Assembly: GCA_031841125.1 (NCBI GenBank)
Contig: CM063114.1
Coordinates: 2,294,001-2,358,000 of the forward strand
Source: Acanthococcus lagerstroemiae
Taxonomy: Eukaryota > Arthropoda > Insecta > Hemiptera > Eriococcidae
Direction of reading: 5' to 3'
Length of the DNA stretch: 64,000 nucleotides
Shown: positions 48,675 through 59,188 of the stretch, in pieces
How positions within the stretch are numbered: the first letter of the stretch is position 1
Layout of the letters: every line of letters begins with the position of its first letter
The notes under the pieces: model-generated
What the model was told of the DNA's origin: nothing
Databases searched by the model: none
What the model saw: the letters and a program-made list of their open reading frames with translations, nothing else
Program-made: the position numbers and the translations under genes

Positions 48675-49929
48675 ATGGGCTCAAGCGCTGTGTCAACTCC
48701 AAACAATCATGTTGAACTTGGAAATTTAAATTTTCATTCAGGTTCACGGCTTTTTAGTAAGTGTGTTAACACCTGTGATAACACATTCATTACTTCATAT
48801 GTTTATCAGAAGTTCCTCGGTGTTATTTCACGGTTACAAAATAAGGAACTATCGCTGGAATCGGAGGTCTCGCTCTAGAGTGCGGAAAAATCAATGGAAC
48901 CCCACGAGTATTACGGGGTAAAAGGCTGGATTATTCCTCATTTTCAGAAACTTACAAAACAATCATCGGTCATCTCATTACTGTAGGAAAAATGTAATTA
49001 TAATTTTGATTGAATTCCTGCTTTACTCGTGTTTCCATACGAAATTTTCCAGATGAAAAACGTTATTTGTATTGCCTTTGCATAATTCTTGTGGAGCCTT
49101 TGTTCTTCACAATTATGTAAATTAATAACGCTGACGATACGTGTTACAGTTCAACCCAAATCGCCAGGTATGAATGTGAATTCGCCGAGTGAAGAAACAG
49201 ACGAACCTCCGGAAGAGCAGCCTCAATTCATGTGTGACGTTTGTGGATTAATTTATAAACGAAAAGAAGCATTCAAAATTCATATTGGGATACACCAGGG
49301 TGTCAGCCCTTTCACGTGCAATATATGCAGTAAAATATTTACTCAGAAAATTGGATTAAAGAAACATTTGCTCATTCATTCCGGTGTACCACAACATGAG
49401 GTAGTTAATTACTCTTTCAAGTATGACGGGCGTTCTGCATACGATATATGTGAAATTTAAACGAATTTTCAGTGCCAGTACTGTGGGAAGAACTTTATTC
49501 ATGAAAAAACATACAGAAACCATGTCAGTAGTCACACCGGTGAGAAATACGTCTACTGTTCTGTGTGTCAAAAGGGATTTAATTCTAGTGTGAGTTTGAA
49601 CAGACATTCGCGCGCTCACACGAAAGAAAAGCCGTTCGTTTGCGAAGTATGTGGCCAGTGTTTTTCTCAGAGTTACAACATGTATGCTCATAAAAGAACA
49701 ATTCACGGAGGAAAGAAAATCACCTATCGACGGTAACCATATATGTACCCCATACATAACGTAGAATATTAACCCTTGTTTCATGCTGAATATTGGCGAC
49801 CTCCTACGTAAATGACTATCGTAAATAATTTGGATATTTTATTTCCATTACAGGTGTCCGTTATGTGGTGAAACGTACGAACGAAATGGACTGGCTCTAC
49901 ATTTGTCTGAGAAACATAGTACGTTATAA
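48675..49929 (+). CDS. C2H2 zinc-finger protein, paralog of the 8.5-16.4 kb gene, 4 exons, 222 aa
   Basis: This is a probable DNA-binding nuclear protein. Fingers in order: CDVCGLIYKRKEAFKIHIGIH, CNICSKIFTQKIGLKKHLLIH, CQYCGKNFIHEKTYRNHVSSH (TGEK linker), CSVCQKGFNSSVSLNRHSRAH, CEVCGQCFSQSYNMYAHKRTIH and CPLCGETYERNGLALHLSEKH. Exons are 48675-48756, 49150-49400, 49473-49732 and 49854-49929, ending TAA; phases agree. The introns after the second finger (phase 0) and just before the last finger (phase 2) occur at the same places in the larger zinc-finger gene, and the first two fingers are closely similar (FTQK[IV]GL[KE]KHL). It lacks a ZAD and a Gln-rich tail. Exon 1 (MGSSAVSTPNNHVELGNLNF) rests on a strong GTAAGT donor and phase agreement only, so the N-terminus is the least certain part. 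Confidence 0.78.
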
Positions 49930-50315
49930 GGAACGTTCTTTTCTGGGTCCAGTGGTGTCATGTCAGTCTGATTAATTCAGTGATGCCTGTGACTGACTGC
50001 CTACCAAATTAAATACGTTGAATGTAGCATTTTTGGAAATCCATTATTAACTCCTTTATGCCAGAATTATATTTTCGTGGAGATGAAAAGACAGGTAAAT
50101 GCATGATCTACTGTCACCGATATTTGATAGGACGTAGAAGAAGGAAATATGTGGGATTTGAAAGAACTGAAGAAGGTATGAAACTTGAAAAAAACAAAAA
50201 GCTGCAAGACATGAGATGACAGATAACTGAGGTGTGAAATACAATAAATTCCAACTTTGTCATTACAGCTGTACGAAAGCAACCTTGGCATGTACTTTGT
50301 ACCATATATCTGTTG

Positions 50316-50321
50316 AATAAA
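50316..50321 (+). promoter_or_regulatory. Polyadenylation signal AATAAA, second zinc-finger gene
   Basis: AATAAA about 390 bases after the stop codon, and only 28 bases from the opposing signal of the minus-strand gene. Confidence 0.5.
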
Positions 50322-50349
50322 GTAGATTGAAAAAGAACATTCGCAGAAT

Positions 50350-50355
50350 TTTATT
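50350..50355 (-). promoter_or_regulatory. Polyadenylation signal of the minus-strand gene
   Basis: AATAAA on the minus strand (TTTATT on plus), 162 bases past the stop codon at 50518. It lies so close to the opposing signal at 50316 that the two transcripts would overlap at their 3' ends. Confidence 0.5.
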
Positions 50356-50517
50356 CAAACAAAAAACGTAGGTATTAAAACACATTCGAAGATTTACTAC
50401 AAAATTACAAATTAAAGGTGCTAATCAGCTATAGAATTACAGTTGAAAGACAATACAAAAACTTTTTCGCTGCGCTCAAGGATGTACAGTTTATCGCATC
50501 AGAAATCCGTAAACTTT

Positions 50518-51706
50518 TCAGTAATACGAATTTTCCTTGGCAAAGGACTTACTCAGATGACGTATAGATCCTTCCTTGTACACTTTGGTCTTGACATTAC
50601 TTTTTCCTAGAAGCTGCATAGTCACCACAGAAACACCAGGGTCTACAGGTGTCTTTATGACGTCGTCAGTATGATTCAGCTTCTTTTCAAGTAATGCTAC
50701 GGAGTTATTGGTTATGTTACAAATTTCACTGATGGACTTATTAGTATCGTTTTCGCAGAACGTACTGTTTTTATAAAATTTGGAAGTGTCTCTTCTGTTG
50801 CTCAGGGGAGACATAAATTGTTCCATGGAAGTGTTCAGACTGTGTATAACGTTGGTAACACTCCTCGACAAAGCAGTAGATTGTGATTTTCGACGTTCGG
50901 GTGTTTCCTACATTGAAAACAAAATCGTACATGGTCAAGTTCGGTACGAAGTTGAAATAATTACAAAGAAGAAAATTAATAGTATAACATTTTAACGTTG
51001 AAAGTACAATTTAAAATCCAATGAATGAAACTGAAAGTACCGTATTTTGAATCATATTCTGAGATTCTTCAAACGATCCTTCATCACATGGAATTCGATC
51101 ATTATTCTTGGTATCCGATCTGTTTACATCCAAGTCTTCACTATTTTCACTAATATTCCTATGCACATGAATAATAGTTAGCGATGAAGGAAACACTGTT
51201 TATAGGGACGGTGCATGCGAAAACTATCAAGATCAATTACTTACATTACTTCGTATGGTTGATAATTGCCTTCAGATTGTAACTGAAGTTCAATTTCGGC
51301 AAGTTCAGTTTGGATCCGATGAACAAAAGCTGATACTTGTTCATTATCACCAATGCAGTCTTGTAGAACACTTTTCTGGAGAGATAAACAGGACTCAACA
51401 TTGCTCTGTAATGAGAGTGTAAACAGTGATTGTTCACTCAAGTATTAATACTGTATTCCAAATGAAAAACAACTTGTTTCTAGGACCAATCATTCGGTTT
51501 CAGTTATCTACCTTCATTTCATCAATTTCATCTTCGTATTCCTTGAGAACATTTTCTGCGGTCCGCTTGGTTTGTTCCGGATTTACAGACAAACCTAAAT
51601 TCGTGACATTTGCTAATTTCTTTTCAAGATAATTTATTCCATCATCAATCTTACGAGCTGAAGAGCGTAATTCGTCAAAATCTTCGACACACTGCAGAAA
51701 ATGCAT
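50518..51706 (-). CDS. Uncharacterised helical/coiled-coil-like protein, 4 exons, 287 aa
   Basis: I do not recognise this protein. Exons on the minus strand are 51706-51512, 51405-51245, 51158-51041 and 50907-50518; phases agree and the total is 288 codons. The first two exons are heptad-like and rich in E/K/L (DDGINYLEKKLANV, VLKEYEDEIDEMK, HRIQTELAEIELQLQSEGN), predicting coiled coil. The middle is acidic and polar (NISENSEDLDVNRSDTKNN), and the last exon is basic and Ser/Thr-rich (TPERRKSQSTALSRSVTNVI). This layout recalls fast-evolving spindle or kinetochore proteins, but that is only an impression. The start at 51706 is the first ATG of the frame, which is open further upstream, so a 5' exon is possible. 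It is tail-to-tail with the zinc-finger gene and head-to-head with DDA1, about 0.8 kb apart. Confidence 0.65.
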
Positions 51707-52504
51707 TTTTAAATCACGATGCAATGGCGAAGAATGATGTTTCTGCGATAGAGTGAATGAAGACTGCACTCAGTTGCGATCGGTAAAATGAAGTTCTATG
51801 AAGATATTCGACTTTAAAACTTATTCCAAAACAGCGGCAAAGCAATCACGTAAATCATCGACATCATCGTTATTTTGTTTTTTGTTATCAAGATACTGGA
51901 TTTTCTTATTTTCTTAGATAAAAATTTAAAAATACGAGGACGGTTGCGTAGCTACTCCGGTGTTTACATGAAAATCTCCCAAGCACGCTTTTGGTTTTGG
52001 CTTCCCACTTGTGCATTGTCTGACAAACTTTTTTTTTCTTCACAAGTCACAACATCATAAAAGAACAAAATGATCGAGCGTTGCTCTGGAAAAAGGAGTA
52101 AAACTTACTGTTCAATATGTTTAAGAATTGAGAAAATCTGAAAAAATTTACTCATAATATATGCTGCCAAAACACCAGACAATATCTAATATGCAAATAT
52201 CTTCAAAGTTCAAAATGCTCACTTGATTGTTGATTCACAGAGGAAGGGAATATCATGCCAAGATGCCAAAGCATACTTGGCAGCCCTGTTGATAAACAAT
52301 CACTGAGATTGATAATTTTTGTTCTTCTCATCTTATTCCCCCAAGAATTTATTTAGAATATTTATTCCGTACTAAAACGAAATGGTTAGTGTATATTGAA
52401 GTTTTAATGTTTTGCAGTTTGCCCATTTCTAATTAAATTATTGGGTTTAGCTTGTGTCGTATAATTGTATGATTTTGAAGTTTATATAATCTGCCTCTTC
52501 CTAA

Positions 52505-53390
52505 ATGGGTACTTCTGCACCACCTGTACGGTTTGATTCACCCATGGTATGCTATAACATTAGTCACTTGACTACAGTATATTTTTGAACTTCGGATATG
52601 TTCAGTTGCTCATATATGCATTATATAAGTTTGGCCAATTGAAGAATTACCATAATTTCATGTTGAAATAATTGTAATTCTATTTTACTTATTGCAGTCA
52701 GTGTCAGAATTTTTGAATACGTTGCCAAGCTATGATAAGAACAATTTTTCCCGATTTCATACGGATAGTACGAACCGAACTTGCGTGAAAAGGCCATCAG
52801 TGTACATAACAACAGAGGAGATTCCTTCTGAACAAAGTTCGTATACTATTTATCGCTTACTCACTGCTATTTTGTTCTTCGATTACACAAATTTACTTCC
52901 ATGAGTCTTTTAAAGTTAGAACTCCGGGTTACAGCGATTAATTTTACCCTGTAGAAATCGCATATTAACAATAGTGGTACCAAGGTGTGTAATTAGAACC
53001 TTCATTACAATCGTAATTGGGTTATTGATCAATTTCAACGTGTCACTCTGAAAATAATAGTTTGTAAGAGAACGTGTAATGCATGCAGCTCAAGTCTGTA
53101 ATTGTGTTATAACAAAAGTTACTTATTATTTTGCAGTCATAGTCACAGAAAAGAATAATATTTTATTACGATTCCTTCATCAAAAATGGGAAAACAGCGC
53201 TCAGGTTAGTATTTACCAGACGGTTTATTTCATCCTGAACGTATCAGTCAAGTACTAGATTACTAGAAAAAAATGCTTGTAATTTCAGAATAATGTACAG
53301 CCACAAAAAAAACGTGACCAAAACAATGATAATGCAGATGAAATACCCAGGAAAAGGCCCAGACTAGAAACAAGTACAATAGGCTTGTAA
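52505..53390 (+). CDS. DDA1: DDA1, DET1- and DDB1-associated protein 1
   Basis: DDA1 is a small subunit of CRL4 ubiquitin ligases that binds DDB1 and helps hold DCAF receptors (known). The translation EFLNTLPSYDKNNFSRFHTD ... RPSVYITTEEIPSEQ ... IIVTEKNNILLRFLHQKWEN follows the family closely and ends in a basic KKRDQNN ... RKRPRLETSTIGL tail. Exons are 52505-52546, 52698-52836, 53137-53204 and 53289-53390. Exon 1 ends exactly on an ATG before the donor GTATGC. Two in-frame starts exist: 52505 (116 aa) and 52544 (103 aa). The second fits the family length of about 102 aa and its M-[AS]-x..FL start, so it may be the real one. The donor after exon 2 (GTTCGT) is weak, but the join I-I-V-T-E-K restores the conserved sequence. 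Confidence 0.93.
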
Positions 53391-53637
53391 GTCGAGTATA
53401 TGCGTTAAAGACATTGTTTTCCTTGTACATAGATATTTCGAATTTTTGTAATGTAATAACCGATTTCTCATCGTGAATTATTCGATTGTACAGAGTCGAC
53501 ACCTATCAGAGTTATAGTTAGATGCGTGGTATTCTAATTTATTATACTTGTTTCAATTTCGTACTATGTGTCTTGTAAGAAATATCAGATAAATATGGAA
53601 TTTAATATAGACGGCAGTATATCTGATGAACAGCTGA

Positions 53638-53643
53638 AATAAA
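53638..53643 (+). promoter_or_regulatory. DDA1: Possible polyadenylation signal of DDA1
   Basis: AATAAA about 250 bases after the DDA1 stop codon; positional assignment only. Confidence 0.4.
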
Positions 53644-54521
53644 TTATTGAGTTACATTGTCATATAGTTTTCAGTTGTGGCATTAATCTTCAGCACCGTT
53701 GTTGATCAGCATTCATGAACACCAATTATTAAATTTATAACCCGCTATATTGTATTCCGTATTCGTTTTACATTGATTTAATTTTGGAGTGATTTGAGTT
53801 AGCGAAGTGAAGTATTGCAAATCTATTACATGCCTCGAAATTGTGAAGGGTGTGCACTCACAACGTCATCATTTTGTGTTGCCATTATATCGACTATGTT
53901 TGAGCTATTTACAACTGTCACACCACCATAAATACGGCGCGTTCGCTTCCTTTCAAAACTCAGGAAGCTTGACAGAAATGGTAAACTGGTTACCGAAGAA
54001 TTAGTATTCAGTCTACATTCTAGGAAACAGATGAGCTATATAAATGGATACTGTCCTTTAAGCAGAAGATTAGCTCAAGTTTCAATCTCACCATCGCATA
54101 ATTCTGAATACAAGGGGATTCATTATTATGCCAATATGAGGATATCCGCTCACCTATACACATTAAAAGATTGTTCACATACAGAAAGGATCATCCATTT
54201 TTTGTTGAAAATATTTACAAATAGCGCTCAAGACAACTAGCTTTCACATTTGAAGCAATTTTTCTCCACAAACAGATAAGAAAAATAGTACTTGAAGTGT
54301 CACTTAATAGTACACTTCTTACTACTAAAAAATATTAGTATTAAATTTACGAACAGGCTCATACGTACACAATTCAAACAAAATTCAATTCTTGAGAGAA
54401 AAAAAAAAACTGATGAAAGGATGAGAACGTATTATTTAAAGCGAAGCTACATTTAGGAAAACCTAAATAGAATTCACATCCAATCCTCGAAATACCCGTA
54501 TTTGGTTTTGTATTACCATAT
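53644..54521. other. Convergent spacer between DDA1 and DNAJC8
   Basis: It holds the two 3' flanks. AT-rich with no convincing open frame or repeat. The small frames at 53807-54004 and 54031-54240 have no recognisable motif. Confidence 0.4.
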
Positions 54522-55758
54522 TTATCTGGTCTCAGCTTTATGTCTCGGCGGTTTAAATGTTTTAAGTTTTTTCACTTTCTTCGATGATGATGTATTTGCT
54601 TGAAACTGCTTCCAACTATCAACTCTATTTTGTCTGGATTCCTGTAACGAAAATTATGATAAGAATCACCACAAAGGGTATTCACATTGATTACTTTATC
54701 ATTCAATTATTAGTAAGTCCCTTAGTCTTACATCAAAGTTCTTTTGCCATTCACGCTGCAAAGCAATTTTCTCTTCTTCTTCGATTTCTTGTTCACGTTG
54801 TCTTTTCTTCTCCTCCATGTTTCTTTGTTCCAAATTTCTTCGTCGCCGCTCCGCTTCCGCGAATAATTTCATTGTCATAACGTAAATTGAACGTTTGTAA
54901 TTTTCAGGTTCATCTTCTTCGATAGACTCGCCTTTTTTCTTTCTTCTCTTCTCGCTGATCATCATATCTGTTCGTTCCTTCGCTTCTTCGATAATCTGAA
55001 GGCATTTTTGTCTCGTCTCTTCATTTTCTATGATGTTCCACGCTTTACATATTACCTCGAATGCCTGTTGCGCCTTCTCTTTATTATCTGGATTCTTATC
55101 TGGATGAACCAGTAACGATAGCTGCAGAAAAAGGAATATTTAATTGATTTGAGCACAATATTTGTCGAATTACACATCTGACTGTTAGAAATCAAGAAAA
55201 TAGATGCACATTCGAGATAGTTCTGTTAATTTTTAAATGCCTTTTTCGACAATTTCTAACTGGAGTATTGAAAAAATTCTACATTCTTTCATGTATGATA
55301 CTCTATGAGCTAAGGTTGACAAATATTCGCAGTTTATTTACTCTTTTATATTTTGTCTTCGCTGCTTCCAAAGTAGAGTCTGGTTCAATCTGTAGCACTT
55401 CGTACGGATTCAAATTGAAATATGTTGATCCTGGTCGCAAAAGACGATTGATCTGCTGATCAGGTGTTAGGACTGAGTCTCTTTTCTCAATTGCTTTCAC
55501 CTATAAATGAAAATAAGCTGCATTAAATGCGGGTTTCATTGAATTCATTTTCTAATTAGTACTGCTGGAAATCAAACATAGGCAAACAACATCACGAATG
55601 ATAACAATATAAACACAGTCTTAATAGAATCCTGTTTCCTTCACATTTAATTGCTTTATGACAGTCATTGAACTGGTGACCAACAAAACCAAGAACAGTA
55701 ATTTGAAATTTACCTCAGAGTAAAACTGATTGAAATCAACCTCTTTGGAACCATCCAT
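54522..55758 (-). CDS. DNAJC8: DNAJC8, spliceosome-associated J-domain protein, 4 exons, 237 aa
   Basis: DNAJC8 is a nuclear Hsp70 co-chaperone found with spliceosomes and SR-protein kinase (known). Exons on the minus strand are 55758-55714, 55500-55342, 55121-54732 and 54641-54522, ending AETR-TAA; all introns are phase 0 and the total is 238 codons. The translation runs MDGSKEVDFNQFYSE, then EKRDSVLTPDQQINRLLRPG and STYFNLNPYEVLQIEPDSTL, which is the conserved stretch ahead of the J domain. Next comes LLVHPDKN with the HPD motif that stimulates Hsp70. Further on are the family's SIYVMTMKLFAEAERRRRN, an E/R-rich helix ending ALQREWQKNF, and the RVDSWKQFQAN tail. The length is near the human 253 aa. 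It is convergent with DDA1. Confidence 0.95.
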
Positions 55759-56855
55759 TATCGATATCAGTATGTCATGCACACAAAAATTAATGCCGTA
55801 CTGAAATAACTTGTACGACGTATATGAATTATGAAGACAAATGCGAACGGGATAAATCAATTACTACTAAAATTAAACTATCCGAATTAATATCAAGATA
55901 TCAAGCTAAATCCAGAAGAATTCACTAAACAGAACAGCAGAAAGCAAAACAGACAGGTGATCACGGGTGATCGTGATAGTATCACAAGATTATAACAACA
56001 TTAACTTGTAAAGTGGCTGCACTGTCTAGTTTCTGCATTATTTTGGTCACACTGATTGAAATTTCGCGTAAAAACAACACCACGTAAAAACCTGTTACCT
56101 GTACAAAAACAAAAATGCATCATGATAAAATGAAGTCGGAAACAATGAATCATGGTTGACAAATTCTCGGTAAAGTGTAAAGTAATTATGTGGCTCGTGA
56201 GATATGCAAAAATAATATATGATAAAATGGAAGATACGAAGATATTCCGTTTATTAGCTCTTAGGTATGTTTTAAATCTTCATTTTGAAATTATTTTTCA
56301 TTTGTAAGCGCTCCAGCATTTTTATTCCCAACATACACAGAAGCAAATCTAATGTTATATTTGCGGTGATCTTGGCTGGCTATGGCTATCGCCGGGACGT
56401 TTCCATAATGAGAGTGACAATTCTGAGTTGATCCGCCGGTATCTCGCTACCCCTCCCGTTGCCTCTTGTACGCAGTATATGAGAGTTTTGGCCGGTGATC
56501 AACGATCAACTGAGGATTTGCTTACTCTTAATTTGTCGAAAACCAGTGTTGAGGTCCAACTCTTCGTACCAGACTACCAGTTTAGTTCTTTAGTGATTCA
56601 TTCGTTGGAAAGTAGTGGTTAAGCTAGTCAAGCGATAGCCGGTGGTCTTGACCCTGTCATGAACGTCATTATCGTAATCTTAGGGAGGATATGTTTTACA
56701 TAGAAGAGAGATGATATAGGGTAATCGCTCAGGTATGGGTTAAAGGGTTACCGAAGAAAGGGGTGTAAGTGTCACAACTATCAAGATCGAGATTTCCATT
56801 GTGAGATTGTGACAGGCTGTGGAAACATACCATATGCGAATGCAATACTAAAGCT

Positions 56856-57112
56856 GGACGCTGTTAAGCAAAAACCGGCCAAGCGACATTTGTTGAGAAA
56901 ATGAGTTACCTATTAGTATCGTTGGAAAGAGTGTATAAAGTAGAATTTTTTTAAAATTGGGCCCCGATACAAAAATATGTACCCACGTTGAAAAAAGCGC
57001 ATCAGTGAATATTATGTCCGTAAACCAGCATTATTCATTGGCTTTTTTAATTTTAATACGTTTTCTCGAAAAACAGATTTTGTCGCTTGGCCAGTTTTTG
57101 CTTAACAGCGCC
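56856..57112 (+). mobile_element. TIR element 'GGACGCTGTTA' family, copy 3
   Basis: 257 bp with the longest surviving inverted ends of the family: left GGACGCTGTTAAGCAAAAAC then CGGCCAAGCGACA, and inverted right GGCGCTGTTAAGCAAAAACT then GGCCAAGCGACA. The interior (TATCGTTGGAAAGAGTGT, GGGCCCCGATACAAAAAT) is shared with copy 1. A fragment resembling the interior (TATCGTTGAAAAGGGTGTAA) recurs just outside at 57130-57150. It has no clear target duplication. Confidence 0.78.
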
Positions 57113-57299
57113 AAAGAGCGCGTTTTGTAAGTCCATGTGTATCGTTGAAAAGGGTGTAAAAGTGCCACGTCCGGGATCCAACAAGAAAGTGAACGAATGA
57201 TATTGAGTTTCAAGTATTGTTATACATACATTCTCCATCTAATTTACTTGAAATTTAGATTATTGCGAAAAAATCCTCAAACTAAACGAAGATGGCTAA

Positions 57300-57680
57300 G
57301 AAAGTTGAAATTATTCTACCGAAAGATACGATAAGATTGTCTTACACGATCGAATGATGCTGTTAGATATACAAACACCCTGCCATATTTCTGAAAGGAA
57401 TCAAGACTTCGCAGAGGTAGAAAAACGCGAACATGCCCCGAAGCCGATTGTACCCAGCAAAATAAAAGAGATGATGATCGAATCAGCCTGACTAGAACAT
57501 CCTTTTATCGTAATTCCTATGGAAGAAGAGGACTTTTTCAGTGTAGACTTCGACAGGCAAATTTTTAAATACATTAAGTTCGGGATCAGTGAAGTGTGGT
57601 TACGTATCAACGAAGACAGTTTGCGTTTCATACGGAAGAATATTGATGTGAGTCAGAAGAATGGAAAAGCATTAATGTGA
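57300..57680 (+). pseudogene. Broken open frame of unknown origin
   Basis: A plus-strand frame reads YDKIVLHDRMMLLDIQTPCH, then EKREHAPKPIVPSKIKEMMI, is broken by a TGA near 57497, and continues in the same frame as LEHPFIVIPMEEEDFFSVDF and IKFGISEVWLRINEDSLRFI. Composition and length look like a once-coding exon, and a GTGAGT donor motif follows NID at about 57647. I do not recognise a family. It could be a gene fragment, a domesticated or dead transposon protein, or a real exon with a sequence error at the TGA. Confidence 0.4.
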
Positions 57681-58319
57681 AGAAGAAGAAAGTCCGCATC
57701 GCCGAAAAAAAGATCTATTGGATATGCTCGAATTCTTAAATATGTAAAAAGTACCATGATTTCTACAGAAAACTTCTTTGGGAATAAAAAAACGATCATT
57801 TCAGAATTTCTTCTTCTACTTATGAGAACATTAGGATCTCAGAGATGCGAGACATTCTTTTCTGTGCTCCGCGGCCTACATCCCATTAAATTTCCAATTC
57901 GATTTAAGAGAAACTAGGTGTTGTAGACCATTTTTTTGATTGTAAAAGTTTGAAACACGCTTTCTGAAAAGAAAGTTTTCGGCACTTTTACCCCTTTCTT
58001 TGGAAACCCTTCAGTTTACATGGTTCAAAGCTCAGGAAACATGGGGGATTCAACCTCTGACACCAGACTTTGAGCTTAGTCGGCACCCTCTGCTTCTTTT
58101 TGGCTAGTTGGCGTGGGTGACTTATTTTGCCTCGGATTGTTCTCTCATTGGTTAAGTAGCATTATTTTCCATTGCTGGAAGATGGAAATACAGTCCACTT
58201 TATTAAACATAAGGGTCTGAGCACTCGGTGTAACCACGACCTCTCCCACAACAACAACAACAACAACAACATTGAACATACAGAAGTACTCATTACTGTC
58301 GAGAAGGAGAGATTGTTGC

Positions 58320-58463
58320 CAGTGGCGTAATCAGCCTAGTGTTCGAGGGGGTCTGGTCTTGTATAAGGGGTGGGGGGTTGCTAGAAGCGGTATTAAGATT
58401 AGAAAAACCACCATTTGACGAAGTCATAAAGGGAGGTCCGAACCCTCCCGGGTTATATCACTG
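58320..58463. mobile_element. Degenerate hAT-like MITE
   Basis: The left end CAGTGGCGTAATCAGCC and the inverted right end (CAGTGATATAACCCGGG) share the hAT-type CAGTG terminus and a G-rich interior. The flanks ATTGTTGC and ATCCTAGC agree at five of eight positions, so the duplication is uncertain. Confidence 0.5.
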
Positions 58464-59157
58464 ATCCTAGCTGAAGGAATGAATGTATGAGGTTATGTTA
58501 CAGGCGTACCTATTGTGCCCCTCAGTAGCTTAGTATGTGCTTTTTATAATGACCAAAAATCCAGTTCAACATGTGTTGAGTTAATGAAAGTTTACTAATG
58601 CATGTATCGAACAGGTGTACTCACATAGATTGAGGACCTTTGGATTACTGACTTGGAAACGATAAATTCGTTTGGATTCCAAAAATTATACCATGCGATG
58701 GTAGATACAGAGGGTGGAGATCTGCTTGTAGAGCCAAAAATCTTTCTTCGCGGAAGAGTCGGTATGCTCTTCAAAAATACAAAAGCGAACACTCGTGTTT
58801 CGAATTCGATAATTTCGAATTAATGTTGAAAACGACCCTTACTGTTCCGGCGTCCCTGCCCCATGCCTGGTCAGTATATCAGAAGTTCTGAGAAATTCGC
58901 TGCATCCGAATATTGTAATGAAATCGAAATTCATTTCCGCGGTACGTGTATTGTTTCAGCGTCGGAGCATAGTTTGCGAAGGTGAAAGAACAACGGTAAT
59001 GATCTTCAACGTGATCTATGCATCATTAAGTACTACATGCGTAGCATGAGGTCTATGTGTACCAGTACTCAACAAGTATATTGGTACAGCTTTTCATTCT
59101 TTGATTTCGAACTACATACTTCTATAGTATTAAGAAGAAAAAACTCGTCGAAGAACA

Positions 59158-59188
59158 GGTAGGTAGGTATAGGTAGGTAGGTAGGTAC
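59158..59188. repeat. (GTAG)n microsatellite
   Basis: GGTAGGTAGGTATAGGTAGG-type repeat of about 30 bases with one interruption. Confidence 0.9.
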
